Of a DNA stretch of 64,000 bases, positions 58,201 through 64,000 are shown in pieces. The DNA comes from Diphasiastrum complanatum. Lineage: Eukaryota; Streptophyta; Lycopodiopsida; Lycopodiales; Lycopodiaceae. The position numbers and the translations under genes were made by a program. The stretch covers positions 60,925,532-60,989,531 of the forward strand of contig CM055097.1 of assembly GCA_029204225.1 (NCBI GenBank), given 5' to 3'. The first letter of the stretch is position 1; each line of letters starts with the position of its first letter. The notes under the pieces were generated by a model, which saw only the letters and a program-made list of their open reading frames with translations, did not search any database and had not been told where the DNA came from.

Positions 58201-58343
58201 ACTTTAGAATTAGTGCTAATGATGTTACAATCCTTCTAATTTATGTGGATGACATTATTTTAAGTGGAGGGAACAAGGAAGATATAGAAGATATCAAGAA
58301 AGCACTAAAAAGGAATTTGAAGTGCATGATCTTGGTCTTTTGA
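55269..58343 (+). CDS. copia polyprotein: Gag, protease, integrase, reverse transcriptase (to a frameshift)
   Basis: A 1024-codon frame from ATG 55269. In order: Gag (UBN2-type) about residues 10-200; zinc knuckle CFYCGVKGHFASDC at 245-258; protease DPWWIDSGATSH near 300; pre-integrase HKRMGHLNY...CEECALSKSH near 437-480; integrase with HSDIHG, RSDNGGEY and NGVAERKNRT giving the D, D, E residues; integrase C-terminal part (KTPFEALFG, FGCICYF); reverse transcriptase from about 827 (TWRLVELPKGK, DISNAFLNGDLEE, LYGLKQAPRSWY) with [13 protein letters not shown] near 990. The proper frame is lost at about 58,310 in an A run (GCACTAAAAAGG), apparently by one missing base, so the last ten residues are out of frame. 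The start is well supported by its position after the leader and by sister elements. Confidence 0.9.
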   Translation: MATNGGYMLESNDRLTSLNYSTWKVRMESLLEMNELMDIVVGVEERPLAPQEQLRYGKRAKKALHMIKMNVTNELIKEVGKCTSSSEAWEALKKVYESKSTSRVLTLRRQIFSCMQKKSENGHAFVLRVKALNDELACINDGINNEELVQVILNGLLDDHANLVQSYAIQKCLPSVGDLQEVLLAEEFRLQARVGASSTSQGGEEEAMFSKGKFKGKGKSNWSKGQDQGEHSTFGKKKDRSKLKCFYCGVKGHFASDCFKKKRDQGEKQTNLTIDEGGDELLSNDAFVMSSCLLANHGDIDPWWIDSGATSHMTYHKEYFSSLMAFDGDRKVIYTANDGECTIKGIGTIPISLSTNRNIELKDVLLIPSITKNLLSVSQMLDKGFKVEFDGDACLIKKGCSIIAKGKRQGKLFKLDACVVANQVGCMANEQMSIQEVWHKRMGHLNYKALEVIAKKEVVRGLPKSLTCLNHVCEECALSKSHRLPYTRSISRSKMPFSLLHSDIHGVTTISNGGAKMYVTFIDDFSRFCWVYLLKSKDEVFDVFVKFKVAIETQFTTKIKCLRSDNGGEYISNKFKAFCDEHGIKREYTCPRTPQQNGVAERKNRTLCESAKAMRLNANLPKPFWSDALLCANFLCNRWPSVVLEGKTPFEALFGTKPNVKFLRTFGCICYFNITLDDRTKEDPSSRKGIFVGYSEVSKAYRIYVPSIKKVFTSRDVIFDESNIPKVVSSDDGVVATNVLDDNGVDDTLDVDVEEASSSQIPRRTPRHKVKPSRLTYDGKGKQVVDGSNYAFLTSFDVPSCVDEARQEEEWIQAMDLEFEALMKNNTWRLVELPKGKSAIGCKWIFKVKTNQDGSINKLKARLVAKGYAQEHGIDYEETFAPVAKMVSIRVIISLATLYGWDLWQLDISNAFLNGDLEEEVYMEQPESYVSHSKPNHVCFLQKSLYGLKQAPRSWYARLNSFLLSQNFTMSEYDHSLYFRISANDVTILLIYVDDIILSGGNKEDIEDIKKALKRNLKCMILVF

Positions 58344-59218
58344 GCTATATCTTAGGAATAGAAGTAATTAGAACTTCTCAAATCACTTTTATTTCACAAG
58401 AGAAGTATGCTATTTCTATTCTCAATAGATTTCATATGGTAGATGCAAATCCTATTGATACACCTATGGAATCACATGTAAAGCTAACTATAAGAGGTAA
58501 TGAAAGATCCTTCGAGGACATTACTCTCTATAGGAAGCTAATAGGTTCTCTTATATATCTAACCATCACAAGACCTGATTTATCTTATTGTGTTGGTAGA
58601 TTAAGCCAATTCATGCAAGATCCTAGCATAGAACATTGGAAACTAGGAAAGAGGATCTTGAGATACATCTCGGGAACAAAAGATTTTGGCATTGTTTATA
58701 GAGGCTCATCACCTAACTTATTTGGTTTTTCAGATTCAGATTTTGCAGGAGACCTTATGGATAGAAAATCCATAAATGCACATGCTATTTTCATAGGTGA
58801 TGGAGCTATCTCATGGATGTCGAAGAAACAAGCAACTATATCACTTTCTTCTAGTGAGGCCGAGTACAAAGCTTTGACATCATGCACAAAGGAGATGGTG
58901 TGGATCAAGAGGATGATTATGGAGCTTCATTTGCTGGATTTTTCAGAGAGTCCAATCATCTTTTGTGACAACCTTTCAGCCCAAAGTCTAGCAAGCAATC
59001 CAGTTTTCCATGCAAGGAGCAAACATATCGAGGTGGCTTACCATTTTGTGAGAGAACAAGTGTTGGCAAAAGAGATCAAGCTTGAACATGTCCCATCAAA
59101 GGAATGTGTGGCTGATATCTTTACCAAAGCATTGGGAAAGGACTTATTTTTCAAGCATAGAACAAGTCTTGGTGTACTTTCTAAATCTATGCTAAAACTA
59201 GTTGAAGAGGGAGTGTGA
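58322..59218 (+). CDS. copia polyprotein, continuation: end of reverse transcriptase and RNase H
   Basis: A 298-codon frame that continues the polyprotein of 55,269-58,343. It opens with VHDLG-type sequence (HDLGLLSYILGIEVIRT), then the connection domain ([34 protein letters not shown]), RNase H ([51 protein letters not shown]) and the usual tail (DIFTKALGK). The acidic RNase H residues in SDSD, SEAE and CDN are present. It ends at TGA 59,216-59,218, three bases into the 3' LTR. On its own it has no proper start; it depends on reading across the frameshift. Confidence 0.85.
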   Translation: MHDLGLLSYILGIEVIRTSQITFISQEKYAISILNRFHMVDANPIDTPMESHVKLTIRGNERSFEDITLYRKLIGSLIYLTITRPDLSYCVGRLSQFMQDPSIEHWKLGKRILRYISGTKDFGIVYRGSSPNLFGFSDSDFAGDLMDRKSINAHAIFIGDGAISWMSKKQATISLSSSEAEYKALTSCTKEMVWIKRMIMELHLLDFSESPIIFCDNLSAQSLASNPVFHARSKHIEVAYHFVREQVLAKEIKLEHVPSKECVADIFTKALGKDLFFKHRTSLGVLSKSMLKLVEEGV

Positions 59219-59866
59219 AAAATTGTCAACTAGTAGTATTTTCCTAACTTGAGATTTTGTAGGCCTATGGCCAAATAAAAGTTAGAGATAGGTTCATACA
59301 TGTATGTAGAGGCCCAAAGTATGTGTACACTACTTTTGAGGTCACATTAATTAGAGGAGGTCGAGTGTGGAGCTCTTCTATTGGCTCATAATTTGGTGCA
59401 TTCCTATTTGACCAAATTTCTAGGTATATGGGTGAATCCTATTGGACCCCAATTTTAGCCTATCATAAGACAAGTGGCCAAGAGGCACTATGGCTGCTAT
59501 AAATAGCCATCTCCACGAGTATGTACACATCTCATTTTCATTCTATTGAATGAATGTTATGCTCTTTGAAGGTCCATCTTCTTCTCTCTCACTTTTTTGT
59601 TCATATCTTGCATTCTAGCCACTAGAATTGTGATTTCTTTGTTGCTATGGCTTCACACGTGTGAAATGCAGGTTGTAGGCTCTGAAGTACGGACAGGGAC
59701 AGCAAGTTTCTGTTTGTGGAAGCTTATGATCAGATTTTGATGTTTAGTTGATGTTTAGTATGCTTAACATCACAATTTCTATCATTTTTTCAATCTAGAT
59801 GTGCATAACTTCCATGGCCAAGATCTTTATGAAACTTTAGCATCTTTTGGATCTGAGTTTTTCACA
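59214..59866 (+). repeat. 3' LTR of element 7
   Basis: 653 bp; equals the 5' LTR plus a 14-base insertion near 59,293 that contains the palindrome CATACATGTATG. Confidence 0.95.
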
Positions 59867-61740
59867 GGATGCTCATGCTAACATTGTTCAAAGTATTGCT
59901 ATTCAAAAGACTTTGCCAAGTTTGATGGATCTTCAAGAGACCTTGATCAATGAGGAATATAGGCTTCAAGCAAGAGGTGGATCTACATCGACACTTCAAG
60001 AGGATGCTATGTTCACAAAGGGCAAATTCAAGGGCAAAACCAAAAGCAAGTGGTCTAAAGGGCAGAGTGCTACAAGAAGAAGAGAGATCAAGGAGACAAG
60101 CAAGGTAATCTTACTTTTGATGAGGATGGTTTGGATGTGCAAGATGCAAATGATGATGCTTTTGTGATGTCTTCATGTATGCTTGCTAATGATGGAGATC
60201 TAGATCCTTGGTGGATTGATAGTGGAGCAAGTTCACACATGACCTTTCACAAAGAGTACTTCACTTCTTTGTTGGCATATGGAGATGACAAGAGGGTGAT
60301 CTACACGGCCAATGATGGTGAGTGTGCAATCAAAGGGATTGGCACAATTCCTATTTCTCTCTCTACAAATAGGAATGTTCATTTGGAGGATGTCTTGTTT
60401 ATTCCATCTATTACCAAGAATTTGCTTAGTGTGAGTCAAATGCTAAGTAAGGGCCTCAAGGTGGAGTTTGATGGAGATGCTTGTTTGATCAAAATGAAGG
60501 ATGTCTTGATTGGAAAAGGTAAAAGGCAAGGGAAGTTGTTCAAACTTGATGCTTGTGTTATTGCTAACCAAGTTGGATGTGTTGCAAGGGAGCAAATTTC
60601 TATTCAAGAGGTTTGGCACAAAAGGATGGGACACCTCAACTTCAACTCATTGGACGTAATGGCAAGGAAGAAGGTTGTGATTGGTCTTCCAAGTTCCTTA
60701 AGTAATGACAAGCATGTTTGTGAGTCTTGTGCTTTGTCTAAGTCACTTGATCTATTTCTAGATCTACAAAGCCTTTTCAACTTGTACATTTAGATATTCA
60801 TGGATCTACTACAATTAGCAATAGTGGAGCTAAGATGTATGTAACATTCATTGATGATTTTAGTAGATTTGTTTGGATCTATCTACTAAAGAGCAAGGAT
60901 GAAGTGTATGATGTCTTTGTCAAGTTCAAGAATGCAAGGGAGAACCAATTCTCCACAAAGATCAAGTGCTTGAGAGGTGACAATGGTGGTGAGTACATAT
61001 CTAACAAGTTCAAGGCCTTTTGTGATGAGAATGGGATCAAGAGGGAGTATACAACATAAAGGACCCCACAACAAAATGGAGTGGCTGAAAGGAAGAATAG
61101 AACTTTATGTGAAAGCGCTAAAGCTATGAGGTTAAGTGCTAATCTTGACAAACCATTTTGGGATCAAGCTTTGTTGTGTGCCAATTTCTTGTGCAATAGG
61201 TGGCCGAGTGCTATTTTGGATGGAAGGACACATTTTGAGATGCTATTCAAGAGGAGGCCGAGTGTCAACTTTCTAAGAACCTTTGGATGCACATGCTATG
61301 TCAACATTACTCTTGATGATAGGACCAAGGAGGATCCATCTTCAAGAAGAGGTATTTTTGTTGGATATAGTGAGGTGAGTAAAGCCTACAAGGTTTACAT
61401 TCCTTCTACTAACAAAGTGATTGTTGGTAGAGATGTCATTTTTTATGAGGGAAACATTCCAAAGGTGTCTTCAAGCATGATTGATGGTAAAGTAGATGGA
61501 TCTAACATTCTTGATGTGGATGAGAAGGATCCTACTTTGGATGGTGGTGATGATGGACCTTCATCAAGTCAAAAGCCAAGGAGAACATCAAGAGAAAGAC
61601 AAGTACCTTCAAGGCTCACATATGATCAAAAGGGTAAGCAAGTAGTTTCTGGAAATTATGTTGCTTTCCTAACCTCTTTGGATGATCCTACAAGTGTAGA
61701 TCAAGCATGGAAATAAGAGGAGTGATCCAAGCAATGGATT
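59867..61740 (+). pseudogene. Element 6 polyprotein, middle part
   Basis: Resumes Gag with AHANIVQSIAIQKTLPSLMD, then a Lys-rich linker; a deletion near 60,063 removes the zinc knuckle and shifts the frame (SATRRREIK is the knuckle region read out of frame). Protease DPWWIDSGASSHMTFHKEYF at about 60,208, pre-integrase VWHKRMGHLNFNSL, integrase (FIDDFSRF, RGDNGGEY with the Ser of RSDNGG changed to Gly, a TAA in place of a Ser/Pro codon near 61,057, then AERKNRTLCESAKAM) and the linker (SSSQKPRRTSRERQVPSRLT) follow. The normal sequence stops at about 61,745 with IQAMDFEYRSLMK, the beginning of the reverse transcriptase region. Confidence 0.85.
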
Positions 61741-62723
61741 TCGAGTATCGATCTCTTATGAAGAGTAGAACATCTTTTGGAAGATCTTCTTGTGTACATG
61801 GAGCTATGCTAGTGGATGGATGTTATCTTGCTGTAAAATCAAGTATTGGATCTGGAAAACAAATTTTGTTCAATGACTTTGATGGTCAAGTTGAAGATCA
61901 AGAGGTTGATCTCAAAGTGCTTCAACTAGTCAAAAGGGAAGTTGGCAATTTGGAGCTAGTCAAGAGCATCAAAGGAGAGGTAATTGGCAAAGGTGTTATG
62001 GATCTGTTTTTGCAGCATATTGAAGACTCAAGTAAGGTCAAAGGAGCAGCAAGGAGGTGTTGTTCAAGTTTACTTAACTTGTTCTATCTCATGTTTGAGC
62101 AATTTCATGTGGATGTGTGCAAATTGTCAAGATATGGTAAAACTAGCTACATTGGTGAGCATTGTTTTGATGTTGGATTTGTACTAGCATTCTTGGCTGA
62201 TTTTGTTGATGGAAATGAAACTATTGGAGGTTCATTATGTCACTCATCCATGGCTAAGTTCTCAAGTGTTGAGCTACTTGGTGCCAATACTTGGAGATTG
62301 TCAATTTTTGGTGAATTCATGGTCATTTTCTTGTGTCAAGTAGATCTTAAAGATGGACTAGTGCAAACTACTTGGTTTATGGAGTCATGTGGTGCTGGAT
62401 TTGCATCATTAATGTACTCACCTACTCATGGATTTCCAAGGTTTGATGGTCTCTTGTGGCAAGATGAAGATGGAGGCCCATTCATGGAGTATCATGGTGG
62501 ATACAAGGCAACAAAGGACAAAGGAGGAAGAGACATTCAAGCAAAAGTTGATCACTCACATTTATTGTTTGTTTGCTGTATTTTTCCAGAGAGTTCAGAG
62601 TTGGAAGCATGGTGGAACCATTTCATTTACATTCTATATGATTCTTCATGTTCTAGTCACATTTTTACATGTAAAATTGATGTAAGAAACTCGCAAACTC
62701 ACAAGCTACACAACCTACTCTAA
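61707..62723 (+). other. 338-codon ORF of unknown origin, fused to the copia remnant
   Basis: Only the first 15 codons or so (IQAMDFEYRSLMKS) are copia. From about 61,770 the frame is unrelated to anything else in the window and stays open for more than 300 codons (for example SSIGSGKQILFNDFDGQ, VDLKVLQLVKREVG, GANTWRLSIFGEFM, GLLWQDEDGGPFMEYHGG). I do not recognise a domain. At its end lies a reverse-strand primer-site-like sequence (CTCTAATACCAT, 62,720-62,731), so the region could be the internal leader of a minus-strand LTR element whose other strand happens to be open. A captured gene fragment is the alternative. Confidence 0.35.
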
Positions 62724-62731
62724 TACCATGA
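62720..62731 (-). other. Possible primer-binding site of a minus-strand LTR element
   Basis: Minus-strand ATGGTATTAGAG resembles the initiator tRNA-Met primer site with one change. If real, the LTR would lie to the right (from about 62,735) and the internal region to the left. Confidence 0.35.
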
Positions 62732-62931
62732 TAAATTGCAAAGACCCTTTTTTGGAGTATCTTAACTCCAATACTAGATCAACCAATAAAGCTTGAGAAA
62801 TTAGCTATGGAAAAAGACAAAAACTCCTTTCTAAGACAGTCAGCCATTGGATATTGCTTCATCTTACACTTACCTAGGCATACTCTTTAAGAGTCCTATA
62901 TTTAGTATGCAACCGGCAGCTTCTACTAGGC

Positions 62932-63390
62932 TTGGGAAGGGTCATGCTTCCCTTGCCCAAATGGAGAGATTTCGTTTTCGAAGTATATTCGAAACTTGAG
63001 CTTTTTGACATCATTGTAATGGTAAAAGCTAGATGTCAAAACACTGATGATCAGGCACTTGCGACACGCCAAAAACAAGGCAAGGACAAAGGCAAGAAGA
63101 AGTTTAAGCAACAATTTGCCAAGACTCAGGAGGATGAGGAATCTTCCAGCAAGACCAAGAAGAAAGGCAAGTGCTTCCACTACAGTAAAAAGGGCCATTG
63201 GAAGAGAGAATGTCAGGCGGAATCAGACAAGGGGAAACCAAATCAAGTAGGTAACCTTGTCGATGAGGGTGAGATTGAAGACTCTAGCATCTTCATATCA
63301 ACATTGTCATCTAATCAAGATGATCAGGCGTGGTATATTGACTCGGGAACCACAAGACACATGGCAAGTAACAAGGAAAGTGTTGGATAA
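62932..63390 (+). pseudogene. copia gag/protease fragment of a different lineage
   Basis: The frame carries a Lys-rich linker (QKQGKDKGKKKFKQQ), a zinc knuckle with its second Cys changed to Tyr (CFHYSKKGHWKREC), an acidic segment (NLVDEGEIEDSS) and the protease motif WYIDSGTTRHM. The words differ from those of the other elements here (DPWWIDSGASSH), so it belongs to another copia lineage. It breaks off after SNKES. Just after it, TGTTGGATAATGG at 63,381 could start an LTR remnant, running to about 63,546. Confidence 0.7.
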
Positions 63391-63547
63391 TGGAACTAGT
63401 GAAGCATCCCACGTGGACACTATTCTCTATATCAATTATGGTTGTTTCTATTTTGAGCATTACATGATCATTGAAAGAAGATCTATTCTTAGGAAGAAGA
63501 TCATTCTTATGATGGATCAAAGTTCTATTGGCAAAAACTATGCTAGG

Positions 63548-64000
63548 AGCATTGGAAGCTAGGAAAGCGAGTTTTGAGGTACATCATTGGAACTCGAGAT
63601 TTTGGCATATTGTATGAGGGATCATCACCTAATATTTTTGGATTTTCAGATTCGGACTATGCTGGAGATGTAATGGATAGGAAACCCATTAGTTCTTATT
63701 GTATTTTCATAGGTGATGGAGCTATATCATGGATGTCAAAGAAACAAGCCACTATCTCATTTGTCATCTAGTGAGGCCGAGTACAAAGCTCTTACACATT
63801 GCACAAAGGAGATGGTATGGATCAAAAGGATGATCAAGGATCTTCACTTGCTGGATTTTTCAGAGAGCCCAATCATCTTTTGTGACAATCAATCAGCCCA
63901 AAGAATGGCATCCAATCCTATCTTTCATGCTAGGAGCAAGCATATTGAAATACAATATCATTTTGTGAGGGAGCGAGTCATTGCAAAGGAGGTGGAGCTT
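63548..64000 (+). pseudogene. RNase H end of element 6
   Basis: Resumes the element 6 family with HWKLGKRVLRYIIGTRDFGI, FGFSDSDYAGDVMDRKPIS and SWMSKKQATIS, then one extra T at about 63,762 shifts the frame; the reading continues as [19 protein letters not shown] and [17 protein letters not shown] to the window edge. Its 3' LTR must lie beyond the window. Confidence 0.8.

Larger units (their letters stand above)
54022..59866 (+). mobile_element. Young, nearly intact copia element (element 7) nested in element 6
   Basis: LTRs 54,022-54,660 (639 bp) and 59,214-59,866 (653 bp), target duplication GGATG (54,017-54,021 and 59,867-59,871), primer site, leader of about 600 bp, full gag-pol, and purine run GTTGAAGAGGGAG before the 3' LTR. 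The LTRs look identical apart from one 14-base insertion in the 3' copy. A single frameshift in reverse transcriptase is the only coding lesion I found. This is the most recent insertion in the window. Confidence 0.95.
52296..64000 (+). mobile_element. Older copia element, repeatedly interrupted, runs off the window (element 6)
   Basis: 5' LTR 52,296-52,945, primer-like site, gag from 53,547, cut at 54,021 by element 7, resuming at 59,867 with the rest of gag, protease, integrase and the start of reverse transcriptase (to about 61,740). Unrelated sequence fills 61,750-63,545, and the RNase H end of the same family resumes at about 63,548 and continues past the window end. The middle of reverse transcriptase is missing. 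It is the same family as elements 3 and 4. Confidence 0.85.

Noticed and set aside
58310-58322. Programmed frameshift in the element 7 polyprotein
   Set aside because: Sister elements encode the same region in one frame with an extra base, and no pseudoknot or classical slippery site is evident; a one-base loss or a sequencing error explains it better.

Overview
The window is nuclear DNA from a land plant. It holds one host gene with six exons and plant-type GT-AG introns (a CYP704-like cytochrome P450). Around it lie many Ty1/copia LTR retrotransposons primed by initiator tRNA-Met (TGGTATCAGAGC sites), a gag-only LTR element with a Ty3-like Gag, long (CT)n/(GA)n tracts, and broken intron-containing genes. 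No bacterial operons, CRISPR array, rRNA or tRNA gene was seen. The clade cannot be fixed from sequence alone; a large, repeat-rich genome (fern, gymnosperm or similar) would fit.

Layout. 1-4.1 kb: a decayed minus-strand copia element. 4.1-6.6 kb: a deletion derivative of a copia family whose LTRs run TTAG...CTAA. 8.0-12.4 kb: a copia element with a good 5' LTR and a broken polyprotein. 13.5-16.6 kb, minus: the CYP704-like gene, apparently intact (544 codons). 18.3-20.9 kb: an unknown three-exon gene family (here 'FamA') facing remains of a Ulp1-like (C48) cysteine protease gene. 20.9-22.9 kb: a second TTAG-family element. 22.9-23.6 kb: an unrecognised broken gene. 23.9-27.0 kb: a copia element with an internal inversion and a microsatellite-loaded 3' LTR. 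27.6-28.9 kb: a fragment of the gag-only family. 29.0-30.7 kb, minus: a broken gene resembling the plant Ptta/En/Spm transposase-associated family.

32.1-45.0 kb is the most unusual part. It has a 311-codon unknown ORF (minus), a tandem set of promoter/leader-like units, a divergent histone H3/CENH3-like ORF, two Ulp1-like protease genes, and a second FamA copy facing the protease. The second protease gene is split by a solo LTR that is itself split by a complete 6.15-kb copia element. 45.1-49.4 kb: the gag-only element (minus). 49.4-52.3 kb: no gene recognised. 52.3-64.0 kb: an older copia element interrupted by a young, almost intact copia element (54,022-59,866), then by unrelated insertions including a 338-codon ORF of unknown origin.

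The strongest candidate for something undescribed is a module of about 73 bp present ten times (20.6-20.8, 33.0-34.8 and 47.9 kb). Two inverted arms close to GATATCGATTCGACGCGC / GCGCGTCGATTCGATATTGG are held 32-36 bases apart while the spacer sequence is free to vary. Two modules sit between a TATA box and the ATG of both the 311-codon ORF and the H3-like ORF, and two lie inside an intron of a Ulp1-like gene. The module therefore links gene families that otherwise look unrelated and suggests they belong to one mobile or selfish system. That last step is inference.
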